Assembly: GCF_001294625.1 (NCBI RefSeq) | Contig: NZ_CP012677.1 | Span: 1,364,001-1,428,000 of the forward strand | Length of the DNA stretch: 64,000 nt | Reading direction: 5' to 3' | Origin: Arthrobacter alpinus | Lineage (GTDB): Bacteria; Actinomycetota; Actinomycetes; Actinomycetales; Micrococcaceae | Shown: piece by piece, positions 8,170-15,237 of the stretch | Numbering within the stretch: the stretch's first letter is position 1 | Layout: each line of letters opens with the position of its first letter | Program-made: the position numbers and the translations under genes | Notes under the pieces: generated by a model | Seen by the model: the letters and a program-made list of their open reading frames with translations, nothing else | Database searches by the model: none | What the model was told of the DNA's origin: nothing

Positions 8170-8867
8170 CGGAACGACACCCCATGAGGACAGGTCACCG
8201 AACGCCGATAACTTTCACGCTGCACGTTCCACTTACGGGCGATCAAGCTCAGTGCAAAGGACTTCGGATAATCAGTGCACTCGAGTTCGAAAAATGACAG
8301 TTTCGCAGGTGGGGGAATCCCTGAGCAGAACCATCACCAGCAACCTCCGAGGTGAATGCCCACACGGCACAGGGCAGTGTCACAATGCGGCGCTGCCCAG
8401 ATAATCCCTGGAGCGCTGAGGCCCTACCCGACAACCCGTAGCGGGCCAGGGCATTCATCCGGCCTAACTGCCGCAGTAGCTCCGGCGCAGAGACCCTGGA
8501 GGGCCCTGTCCTCAGTCTTTCCTCGGTAGTCAGCGGGGGAACCCTCCGATACCAGACGAGTCAGCCTCAAGTCACCAGGGCGGAGGACCGTGCACTCACG
8601 CAACCAGAGCGTCGTCCGTTCAAACAAACGCACAGGCCCCTCTGGCGACGTCCACGCCCGCCCCCCAGAAACAGTCTCAGTTCCTCGTGCCTCACCCGAT
8701 CAGCATGCCGCGTTCTCCTTAGTCTGACTTTCCGTAACGATCCTTCTCAGACCCCACCTCCGGCGGATCTCTACCGTGGCGTGACACGTACCGATCCAGC
8801 GGACGTCAGGGCCTTCTTGGAGGTGGGGCCGCCCCTCCTGTCCCTCCCGGCCAGGCCGTCGGTGGCA
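8170..8867. other. About 700 bases without a recognisable gene
   Basis: Neither strand gives a frame with a credible start site, recognisable motif or normal protein composition. Short open frames at 8249-8458 and 8424-8633 on the minus strand and 8781-8996 on the plus strand look like chance frames. The stretch may be debris of older genes in the accessory segment. Confidence 0.5.
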
Positions 8868-9533
8868 TTAGTCGTTGCCCGCCTCCGGTGTGCCAGCCAG
8901 GCGCGGCAGGTAGAATTCACCCACCGGAATATGCGTGGTCAGCCGGTTGTGGGGGCCAGGCAGGGGGCAAGCCCACGCTTCGTCGTAGGCGCATGAGGGG
9001 TTGTAGGCGAAGTTGAAGTCCACGACGATAGTCCCAGCGTTTCGGCCCAGGTGGGCGCCCTTGACGGTGTCCAGCAGGTAGCGGCCCCCGCCATAGCTGC
9101 CGCCGCTCCTCCCCGAGCTTGCGTCCCGGAACGGGAGAAAGAGGCCGCCGCCGTAGCTGCGCAACGCCCATAGGGCGAGGGAGCCGATCCCGGGGATCTC
9201 CAAGGTGCCCAGCTGTTCGAACGGGACTGTGCCGTCGGTTCCGGTCTGCACCAGCATCTGTTGCCCGGCGCCCTGGGCGGTGGGTTCACACTCGAAGCGG
9301 AAGTCCGGGTTGTAGTCTGCCACCTGCAGGCCAGTGAAGCGGGCCTTGGCCGCGGTGGTCAGTGCGGAGGCCGGGTGGGAGGCGAACAGTTCGTTGCGAC
9401 CCCGCACCCAGAAGGCATGGGCTTCGGGTGCGCCGTGATCCTGGGCCGTGCGGCGTACCCCGGCGTATAGCTCAAAGGTGCGAACCCGCCAGTCGGCGAC
9501 GTCGGCGGCCTGAACAGCCGGGTTGGTAGTCAT
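8868..9533 (-). CDS. DUF1684 domain-containing protein
   Basis: A 221-residue protein that matches the DUF1684 family: an N-terminal helical part with FWVRGRNELFASHPASAL, and the conserved C-terminal core with GGRYLLDTVKGAHLG, VVDFNFAYNPSCAYD and ACPLPGPHNRL. The family is widespread in actinobacteria and its biochemical role is not established. TAACAT lies six bases before ATG 9533, the leaderless geometry seen repeatedly in this window. The upstream small frame at 9543-9785 runs in the same direction. Confidence 0.85.
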   Translation of the reverse strand: MTTNPAVQAADVADWRVRTFELYAGVRRTAQDHGAPEAHAFWVRGRNELFASHPASALTTAAKARFTGLQVADYNPDFRFECEPTAQGAGQQMLVQTGTDGTVPFEQLGTLEIPGIGSLALWALRSYGGGLFLPFRDASSGRSGGSYGGGRYLLDTVKGAHLGRNAGTIVVDFNFAYNPSCAYDEAWACPLPGPHNRLTTHIPVGEFYLPRLAGTPEAGND

Positions 9534-9542
9534 GGGCCCATG

Positions 9543-9785
9543 TTACCTGTGGCGAATACCCCGGATGGTGGTGGGAAGCTCTAGCAGTGCATCGTAGTTG
9601 TGGCCACTGACGAAGGCGTCGCCGCATGACAGGGCGGCTGCCATCCCACCCACCAGAGGCTGGTCGTCCGGGCCTGCCTTGCGCCGGTTGACCCAGATGA
9701 TCCGATGGCCCAGGCGTCGCAACCGCACCCCTGGCTGCTGCTGCGGCGGGTCAGGGGCCTGGCTCACCGGGGTGCGAAGGTCCAT
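9543..9785 (-). CDS. Small hypothetical protein
   Basis: An 80-residue frame from ATG 9785, starting MDLRTPVSQAPDPPQQQ and then turning into an ordered-looking segment (LRRLGHRIIWVNRRKAGPDDQPLVGGMAAALSCG is split here by its Gly-rich turn). It stops nine bases before the DUF1684 start. A longer start at 9869 would add a stretch with no clear support. No family is recognised; it could be a real small protein or an uninterrupted remnant. Confidence 0.4.
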   Translation of the reverse strand: MDLRTPVSQAPDPPQQQPGVRLRRLGHRIIWVNRRKAGPDDQPLVGGMAAALSCGDAFVSGHNYDALLELPTTIRGIRHR

Positions 9786-9941
9786 GTGGCGCTGTGGAGT
9801 TGACGGGGCGCCAGCATCCGGCCCTAGAGAGAATCCCCCCGTGGGTGCATCATGGAAGAAGGCGAACACTTCCTAAACCTTTTGTGAACACGTTCGCCAG
9901 CCGGTTCGAACGCCGGAACGCGACCAAGGAGCTGACTTGTC

Positions 9942-10049
9942 ATGAACATGATGGGGCTAGTAATTGTTATTGCAGTCATTATTGTCATCACGTTGACCTT
10001 GGGTTTCATCGCCACCCACGGCACGTACAACAAGACGCAGCACCACTGA
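9942..10049 (+). CDS. 35-residue single-pass membrane peptide
   Basis: A short frame from ATG 9942 preceded by AAGGAG at 9926-9931, an ideal ribosome binding site. It encodes MNMMG, a hydrophobic helix (LVIVIAVIIVITLTLGFIA) and a polar tail ending in QHH. The combination of a strong RBS and a clean transmembrane segment argues for a real gene. It may be a small regulatory or accessory subunit, but no partner is evident: the neighbouring genes are a hypothetical protein and the urease remnant. Confidence 0.6.
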   Translation: MNMMGLVIVIAVIIVITLTLGFIATHGTYNKTQHH

Positions 10050-10309
10050 GCTCCTGGCGCTCGGCGAACTGGCCGCTGAGGAACAGCTAGATCGACTGCA
10101 GCGGCCCAAATCTAGAGACCGTGCCGACCGCTGTGACGGTGGTGCCATGAGGATGCCTACCACCAGCCCTCCGGCGAAGGGGATCAGCCATGCCAGGGTG
10201 GCCCAGCGGGGGAGCTGCCGCTCGCCCGACGCAGCATTTTCACTTCGATGCTGTAACCAAATTCCATTAGCCGCCGGCATAGTCACTTGCCGGTTGTAGA
10301 TAGACGGGT
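10050..10309. other. Spacer between small membrane peptide and urease remnant
   Basis: About 260 bases with no convincing gene. The minus strand holds a short hydrophobic piece (WATLAWLIPFAGGLVVGILMA, near 10140-10200) inside a longer frame that otherwise looks like a shadow. It may be a fragment of a lost membrane protein gene, but that is weak. Confidence 0.3.
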
Positions 10310-10332
10310 GGAAACTGACGACACTAGTTTCC
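10310..10332. promoter_or_regulatory. Inverted repeat upstream of the ureA remnant
   Basis: GGAAACT (10310-10316) and AGTTTCC (10326-10332) form a perfect 7-bp inverted repeat with a 9-base spacer, 14 bases before the ureA start. It could be an old operator or a small hairpin. With the urease genes broken it probably no longer serves them. Confidence 0.4.
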
Positions 10333-10345
10333 TGAGGATGGATAG

Positions 10346-10530
10346 ATGCATTTGACGCCCCGTGAGCAGGAAAAACTCATGATTGTTCTCGCTGCGGACT
10401 TGGCACGCTGCAGGCAATCCCGGAACCTGAAGCTCAACCATCCCGAAGCCGTCGCCATCCTCTCCCGCTCTGACGTCATGCATGGGGTGGCTTACATGAT
10501 CAAGGACGTTCAGATCGAGGCCATCTTCCG
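10346..10530 (+). pseudogene. ureA: ureA (urease gamma subunit) remnant with internal deletion
   Basis: The frame starts like an authentic urease gamma subunit ([20 protein letters not shown], then [13 protein letters not shown]). It then jumps directly to [19 protein letters not shown], the region near the normal C-terminus. About 25 internal residues of the ~100-residue family are missing, and the last residues are replaced by out-of-frame sequence. The following DNA is already ureC, so the ureA end, all of ureB and the beginning of ureC were removed together. The product would not assemble a urease. Confidence 0.85.
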
Positions 10531-10532
10531 GC

Positions 10533-11012
10533 CGGCACCGCCGTCTGCCTCGCCGGCACCGAGCTGTTCGCCCAAAAATCGAGTACGACCACACGAAGCA
10601 TGGCGAGGAAGTTGTGTTTGGTGGCGGCAAGGTGACCCGTGATGGCATGGGCCAAAACGGTCAGCGCACCCGCGCCGCGGACATCCCGGACACAGCCATC
10701 ACCAACGTGATCGTGCTTGAATACAGCGGCATCTACAAGGCGGACGTGGCCCTGCGCGACGGGCACATCTTCCAGATCGGCAAGGCCGGCAACCCGGACA
10801 TTTCCGACGGCGTGGACATCACCATCGGCGGCGGCAACGGCCCCTCGGATGCCAGAAAGGCCAGCACCGTCACTCCCGGCGGCTGGCACATCTCAAAGAT
10901 GCTCCAGGCAGTGGACAACTTCCCCATCAACATCGGGCAACTCGGCAAGGGCCACGCCAGCGCACGGGCCCGCAGCACCCGGCCGACGCCGTCGAGCTTT
11001 CCACCGGGATAG
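10533..11012 (+). pseudogene. ureC: ureC (urease alpha subunit) remnant, severely deleted
   Basis: Starting out of frame with [14 protein letters not shown], a two-base shift at an A-tract near 10575 leads into [18 protein letters not shown] and [15 protein letters not shown]. The text then jumps from DGVDITIGG to [19 protein letters not shown], ending at LGKGHAS plus 15 unrelated residues. In intact UreC about 55-60 residues, including the first nickel-binding histidines, lie between these IGG motifs. The remaining ~400 residues with the carbamylated lysine are also missing. The gene is therefore a relic of a urease operon; no ureD-G genes are in the window. Confidence 0.85.
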
Positions 11013-11070
11013 GGAATCCGTCGCCTCCTCGCGGTGTTGTCTCAGATGACACCATCAGATAAGGAACACC

Positions 11071-12156
11071 ATGGACTCCATACTCTTTGCCCCCATCACG
11101 GTCCGCGGCATCACCGTCCGCAACCGCCTGTGGGTCACGCCCATGTGCCAATACTCGGCCGAACAGCGGGACGGCGTGCCCACGGACTGGCACCTGGTTC
11201 ATTTGGGCTCGCTCGCCCGCGGCGGCGCCGGGGCCGTGTTCACGGAGGCCACGGCCGTCGTGCCCGAGGGCCGGATCTCCCCGCAGGACCTCGGCCTCTG
11301 GAACGACTCCCAGCGCGACGCCTTCTCCCGCATCACCGCCTTCATCCACAGCCAGGGCGCCGCCGCCGGCATCCAGCTCGCGCACGCCGGCCGCAAGGCC
11401 TCCACGTTCCGGCCGTGGGATGTGCGCCGCGGCACCGTCCCGGAGAGCGACGGCGGATGGCGCACCTTCGCGCCGAGCGCCGTCGCCTTCCCGGGGTATG
11501 TGCAGCCGGGAGAGATGACCGCTGAGGACATCGGGGGAGTCGTCGCCGCTTTCGCTACGGCCGCACGGCGCGCGGTGGAGGCAGGGTTCGATCTTATTGA
11601 GATCCATGCCGCGCACGGCTATCTGCTCCATGAGTTCCTGTCGCCGTTGTCCAACACCCGCACGGACCACTATGGCGGCAGCCTGGAGAATCGGGCCCGG
11701 GCACTGCTGGAAACCGTCGATGCCGTCAGGGCCGAGGTGGGCCCGGACCTCCCGGTTTTGGTTCGCTTCTCCGCAACGGACTGGGTGGACGGCGGCTGGA
11801 CCGTGGAGGACACGGTAGCTGTTGCGCGGTGGGCAGCCGCTCACGGAGCCGACATGGCCGATGTTTCCTCCGGCGGCAACGTTCCGGCGCCGCACCTTCC
11901 GGTGGGCCCGGGCTACCAGGTGCCCTTCGCTACGGCGGTCCGCACACAGGCGGGCGTGCCAAGCATCGCCGTCGGACTGATTGAGGAACCGCACCAGGCC
12001 GAGCAGATCGTGGCAACGGGATTGGCCGACGTTGTCATGATGGGGCGTGCGCTGTTGCGCGACCCCAACTTCCCGCTCCGCGCCGCGGCGGCCCTGGGCA
12101 TCGAGATCGACTATGCTCCGCAGCAATACCACCGGGCGCCGATCGGAAGGAAGTAG
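11071..12156 (+). CDS. Old Yellow Enzyme family NADH:flavin oxidoreductase (YqjM-like)
   Basis: A 361-residue FMN-dependent TIM-barrel ene-reductase of the thermophilic-like/YqjM class, which reduces activated C=C bonds using NAD(P)H. Supporting motifs: FAPITVRGITVRNRLWVTPMC (start of the barrel and FMN site), IQLAHAGRKAS (about 99-109), the active-site HAAHGYLLHEFLSPLSN with two substrate-binding histidines, and the phosphate-binding end VMMGRALLRDPNFP. The start at ATG 11071 follows AAGGAACACC. It sits just after the urease relic and is probably transcribed alone. The physiological substrate is unknown; stress-related enone detoxification is usual for the class. Confidence 0.93.
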   Translation: MDSILFAPITVRGITVRNRLWVTPMCQYSAEQRDGVPTDWHLVHLGSLARGGAGAVFTEATAVVPEGRISPQDLGLWNDSQRDAFSRITAFIHSQGAAAGIQLAHAGRKASTFRPWDVRRGTVPESDGGWRTFAPSAVAFPGYVQPGEMTAEDIGGVVAAFATAARRAVEAGFDLIEIHAAHGYLLHEFLSPLSNTRTDHYGGSLENRARALLETVDAVRAEVGPDLPVLVRFSATDWVDGGWTVEDTVAVARWAAAHGADMADVSSGGNVPAPHLPVGPGYQVPFATAVRTQAGVPSIAVGLIEEPHQAEQIVATGLADVVMMGRALLRDPNFPLRAAAALGIEIDYAPQQYHRAPIGRK

Positions 12157-12220
12157 CCGGCGCAGCTGCGGGGCCAAGTGGCAGCGGTCACGCCCGGCCC
12201 GCCTGTCCCGGCCGGGGGAG

Positions 12221-12226
12221 TATAAT
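12221..12226 (+). promoter_or_regulatory. -10 element for the PASTA lipoprotein gene
   Basis: A perfect TATAAT lies about 70 bases upstream of the chosen start at 12295, implying a roughly 60-base leader. No good -35 hexamer is seen. Its position argues against the longer reading frame starting at 12226. Confidence 0.5.
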
Positions 12227-12294
12227 TGATGGTTGCAAAGCACGTTCAGGGGGGCATGTGTTTCACCCCGCACATTGATTATGAAGTTAGGCCC

Positions 12295-12669
12295 ATGAAG
12301 AAATTTATCCAGCTTTCCGCCGCCGTAGTTCTCGTTGCAGCTCTCGCTTCGTGTGGTACCGCAGCGCCGGCCACCACCTCGGGTGGATCGCCCAGTGCTT
12401 CAGCCACGGCCGCCCAGGCGGAGCGTGCCGTTCCCGATGTGACGGGCATGACGTACAAGGAAGCCTACGAAGCACTTGTCAAGGACGACTTCTTCGCCCA
12501 GGTGGTCGATGAAACGGGCGCCACGTGGACTACGGGCAACCCGTGGGACGACGTCAAGGTGGCCTCGACGGATCCCCAGGCAGGCACCATGACGGACGTG
12601 TCGCATGTGAAAGTGACCCTCCAACTGACGCAGGCCGAGTATGGCAGCCAGACAAAAGCGGCAAAGTAG
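12295..12669 (+). CDS. PASTA-domain lipoprotein
   Basis: A 124-residue secreted lipoprotein. The start at ATG 12295 gives a proper signal peptide (MKKFIQ, hydrophobic LSAAVVLVAALA) and a lipobox ASCG. A low-complexity Ser/Ala/Thr linker follows, then a single PASTA-like domain (VPDVTGMTYKEAYEAL and later VASTDPQAGTMTDVSHVKVTL). PASTA domains bind peptidoglycan fragments or beta-lactams in some proteins, but single-domain lipoproteins like this are not well characterised. The frame extends upstream to 12226, yet that would hide the signal peptide and cover the -10 box. A strong terminator follows the stop codon. Confidence 0.85.
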   Translation: MKKFIQLSAAVVLVAALASCGTAAPATTSGGSPSASATAAQAERAVPDVTGMTYKEAYEALVKDDFFAQVVDETGATWTTGNPWDDVKVASTDPQAGTMTDVSHVKVTLQLTQAEYGSQTKAAK

Positions 12670-12702
12670 GCACGTCTTGCACCAGAACTGAGCAAGCAAA
12701 CG

Positions 12703-12743
12703 GCTGGCCAACATCCCCGAATCGGTGTGTTGGCCAGCTTTTT
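12703..12743 (+). terminator. Rho-independent terminator after the PASTA lipoprotein gene
   Basis: A perfect 11-bp stem (GCTGGCCAACA, 12703-12713, with TGTTGGCCAGC, 12728-12738), a 14-base loop and a T5 run. It lies 33 bases after the lipoprotein stop and between convergent genes, so it could also limit read-through toward the TetR gene. Confidence 0.85.
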
Positions 12744-12803
12744 GCGTTCCTGCCCACCCAGGCATGGTGGTCAATCACAGGACAGGCACCCGTGGCTGAC
12801 CTA

Positions 12804-13382
12804 TCAGTTCCCGAGCAGTTCAAGTGCGGTGTCGAGGGTAGCCAGAGCCTGGTCCTTGTCGATGCGGGCCAACGTCATGGCGGCAATCACCAATGAGCTC
12901 AGCACCGTGGCCAACTGGAGGCGTGCGCCGTCGCCAATCCCGCGACGGTGGGCACCAACACCCCGGCCAAGCGAGGCTTGCAGCTCGTCCCGGTAGCCGG
13001 CAATGGCCAGGCTGACGGCCGATTCATTGGCTATGGGCGCTCCTGCAGCATTCAGGAGCAGGCAGCCGTGGTGAGATTGCGGCGTCCCGGGTTGGGCGAG
13101 TGCGGCGCGCAGGGCCGTGAAGTACTCCACGATGGCATCCTCGGCGACGTCGGGGGCGTTGAGGGAGCGCAGCCGGGGACGGATGATTTCATCGAGGTAG
13201 CTGGACACGGCGGCGTCAAAGAGCCCGCGCTTGTTGCCGAAGGCGTGGTAGATGCTTGAGCGGCTCAGCCCCGTGGCACGTTCAAGCTCGGGCAGTGAGG
13301 CCTCCTCGTAGCCGCGCTCCCAGAACACCGCCCGCGCGCAGCGGACGGCTTCGTCTGTGTCAAAGGCCTGCGTGCGTCCCAT
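12804..13382 (-). CDS. TetR/AcrR-family transcriptional regulator
   Basis: A 192-residue repressor with an N-terminal HTH (about 9-55: AVRCARAVFWERGYEEASLPEL and TGLSRSSIYHAFGNKRGLF) and a helical ligand-binding domain with SHHGCLLLNAAGA. The start at ATG 13382 is chosen because AGGGG sits five bases upstream; the frame opens as far as 13439. It is divergent from the oxidoreductase gene at 13508, and a 20-bp perfect palindrome lies between them. The simplest reading is a local repressor controlling itself and the reductase in response to a small electrophile. Confidence 0.9.
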   Translation of the reverse strand: MGRTQAFDTDEAVRCARAVFWERGYEEASLPELERATGLSRSSIYHAFGNKRGLFDAAVSSYLDEIIRPRLRSLNAPDVAEDAIVEYFTALRAALAQPGTPQSHHGCLLLNAAGAPIANESAVSLAIAGYRDELQASLGRGVGAHRRGIGDGARLQLATVLSSLVIAAMTLARIDKDQALATLDTALELLGN

Positions 13383-13408
13383 TACGCCCCTCATTTTGTG
13401 AACCAATC

Positions 13409-13428
13409 GATCCACTATATAGTGGATC
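13409..13428. promoter_or_regulatory. TetR-type palindromic operator
   Basis: GATCCACTATATAGTGGATC is a perfect 20-bp palindrome lying 27 bases upstream of the TetR start. A partial second copy (GATCCATAATAGTTC, 13433-13447) follows immediately on the side of the oxidoreductase gene. The symmetry, length and location in a divergent intergenic region fit a TetR dimer site. Confidence 0.75.
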
Positions 13429-13507
13429 ATACGATCCATAATAGTTCATGCGCGCCGCATTCGGCGCCGTGGCACCACCGTCCCGTGACCCTCCGAAGGA
13501 AAACACT

Positions 13508-14542
13508 GTGACCAACACCGTCAGCACACACATCCAACTCGCCTCCCGCCCTGTCGGCTGGCCCACTACCGGCGACTTTGCCACAGTCAAGGTGGAGCTT
13601 GGCCCGCTCGGCCCGGGCCAGGTGCGGGTCGTGAACGAATTCATGTCCGTTGACCCGTACATGCGCGGGCGCATGAGCGCTGCCAAGAGCTATACGGCGC
13701 CCTTTGCTGTGGGCGAGACCATGACTGGCGGCGCCATCGGCCGGGTCGTCGAGTCTGCCAGTGACGCCATCCCCGTCGGCGCCGTGGTCCTGCACCAGTT
13801 CGGTTGGCGCGACGTTGTCCAGGAAGACGCCGCGGGGTTCAAGATCGTCCCGGAACTGCCGGGCGTGCCGCTGTCGCTCTACCTCGGCGTCCTGGGCATG
13901 ACGGGCTTCACCGGCTACGTCGGCCTGACGGCCATTGCAGGGATGAAGGCCGGCGACACCGTCTTCATCTCCGGAGCCGCCGGCGCCGTGGGTACTGCAG
14001 CCGGCCAGATCGCCCGCCTGCTGGGTGCCGGGCGTGTCATCGGCTCAGCCGGCAGTGATGAGAAAGTGGCGCTGCTGACCGAGAAGTACGGTTACGACGC
14101 AGCCTTCAACTACAAGTCCGGACCCGTCCGTGAACTGCTCGCTACGGCCGCCCCCGAAGGCATCGACGTCTTCTTTGACAACGTCGGCGGTGACCACCTC
14201 GAGGCCGCCCTTGCCGCATTCAACCCCGGCGGGCGAGGCGCCCTGTGCGGTGCCATTTCCAGCTACAACGCCACCGAGCGCAAGGCCGGGCCGGACAACA
14301 TGGGCAATATGATCACCCGCGGGCTGACCTTGAAGGGTTTCACCCTGGGCAGCTACCTGGATCTGGCCCCGGAATTCAACGAACACATGACCAAGTGGTT
14401 CACCGACGGTGACATCGCCTTCGACGAAACCGTGGTCGACGGCGTCGAGAACGCCGTGGACGCTTTCCTGGGCATGATGGCCGGTGCCAACACGGGCAAG
14501 ATGGTGGTCCGCACGGCCGTCAACGGCGTGCCGATCGCATAA
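13508..14542 (+). CDS. NADP-dependent medium-chain oxidoreductase (zinc-independent MDR, CurA/PTGR-like)
   Basis: A 344-residue enzyme of the leukotriene-B4 dehydrogenase/curcumin reductase group, which reduces alpha,beta-unsaturated carbonyls with NADPH. Visible features: EFMSVDPYMRGRM near residue 40, GMTGFTGYVGL, the nucleotide-binding VFISGAAGAVGTAAGQIA, and FDNVGGDHLEAAL in the substrate pocket. Start GTG 13508 is preferred over 13448 because GAAGGA lies eight bases upstream and the MDR fold begins right after it. The divergent TetR gene and palindrome suggest induction by reactive carbonyl compounds. Confidence 0.92.
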   Translation: MTNTVSTHIQLASRPVGWPTTGDFATVKVELGPLGPGQVRVVNEFMSVDPYMRGRMSAAKSYTAPFAVGETMTGGAIGRVVESASDAIPVGAVVLHQFGWRDVVQEDAAGFKIVPELPGVPLSLYLGVLGMTGFTGYVGLTAIAGMKAGDTVFISGAAGAVGTAAGQIARLLGAGRVIGSAGSDEKVALLTEKYGYDAAFNYKSGPVRELLATAAPEGIDVFFDNVGGDHLEAALAAFNPGGRGALCGAISSYNATERKAGPDNMGNMITRGLTLKGFTLGSYLDLAPEFNEHMTKWFTDGDIAFDETVVDGVENAVDAFLGMMAGANTGKMVVRTAVNGVPIA

Positions 14543-14581
14543 CGGGTGTATTCCGGGCCCGACGGTAGCGCATAACAGGTG

Positions 14582-14627
14582 TTTGTCCGCTTACCCGTTG
14601 TTGAACAACAACGGGTAAGCGGACAAA
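14582..14627. terminator. Perfect 22-bp hairpin between convergent genes
   Basis: TTTGTCCGCTTACCCG and its complement form the outer part of a flawless 22-bp stem closing on a two-base AA centre (14604-14605). It lies 39 bases after the oxidoreductase stop and 19 bases before the arfB stop. There is no T-run, so it may act as a bidirectional terminator or an RNA-stability hairpin. The stem is longer than in a usual terminator. Confidence 0.7.
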
Positions 14628-14646
14628 GTGCGTTCATGCGCAGAAT

Positions 14647-15069
14647 CTACTCGGCTGAGGGCCGTTGCCGCTGCCTCTTGATGGCCGAGCGTTGTTGCTT
14701 GGCGGCGAGGTGGCGCCTGCCGGATCCCTTGGTGGGTTTGGTGGGACGACGCCGGGCCGGGCCGGGGGCCAGGGACGCCGTGACGATTTCGGCGAGCTTC
14801 GCGAGGGCGAGCTCACGGTTGCGAAGCTGCGAGCGCTGCTCGGAGGCCGCCACCGTGAGGACACCCGCCACAAGCCGGCGCCCCAACCGGGAGAGCAGCA
14901 TTTGCCGTTCTTCTTCCGAGAGAACAGCCGAATCTCGGATGTTCCAGGACAGTTCTGCCCGGCTGTCCGAAGTGTTCACGTGTTGGCCGCCCGGACCCGA
15001 GGAACGCGAAAACCGCCAGTGAAGTTCAGTGGCGGGAATTATCAGCGCGGGCGACACCTCCAGATCCAT
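14647..15069 (-). CDS. arfB: Alternative ribosome-rescue factor ArfB (YaeJ-like peptidyl-tRNA hydrolase)
   Basis: A 140-residue class I release-factor-like protein that hydrolyses peptidyl-tRNA on stalled ribosomes. The catalytic GGQ motif is at residues 27-29 in SSGPGGQHVNTSDSRAEL, and the C-terminal tail is strongly basic (RRRPTKPTKGSGRRHL, KQQRSAIKRQRQR), as required to enter the empty mRNA channel. Length agrees with the family. No Shine-Dalgarno is obvious; a GATGCT element six bases before the ATG may make it leaderless. Confidence 0.93.
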   Translation of the reverse strand: MDLEVSPALIIPATELHWRFSRSSGPGGQHVNTSDSRAELSWNIRDSAVLSEEERQMLLSRLGRRLVAGVLTVAASEQRSQLRNRELALAKLAEIVTASLAPGPARRRPTKPTKGSGRRHLAAKQQRSAIKRQRQRPSAE

Positions 15070-15237
15070 GGAACAAGCATCGCACGTTCACGAACGCCGG
15101 GGCCGTGCCGGTGTCTGGGCGGATGAATTATTAATCTTTGCCAGAAACGGATCGCCGGCGGAAAATTGTTGGCAAGACGCGTCGATCATCACCGAGCGGA
15201 CCCACCGCTGTATCAGCGTGCCGGAAGAAGGTGTCAC

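Noticed and set aside
7359..8246. 295-codon minus-strand frame over the methyltransferase relic
   Set aside because: The opposite strand clearly encodes a SAM methyltransferase; this frame shows no motif and spans its frameshift by chance.
9895..9925. tRNA-like GGTTCGAA near 9903
   Set aside because: No cloverleaf, acceptor stem or anticodon arm can be formed around it.
10927..12273. 448-codon minus-strand frame over the OYE gene
   Set aside because: It mirrors the well-supported flavin oxidoreductase and has no recognisable domain.
12226..12294. Upstream extension of the PASTA lipoprotein
   Set aside because: It overlaps a perfect TATAAT and would bury the signal peptide.
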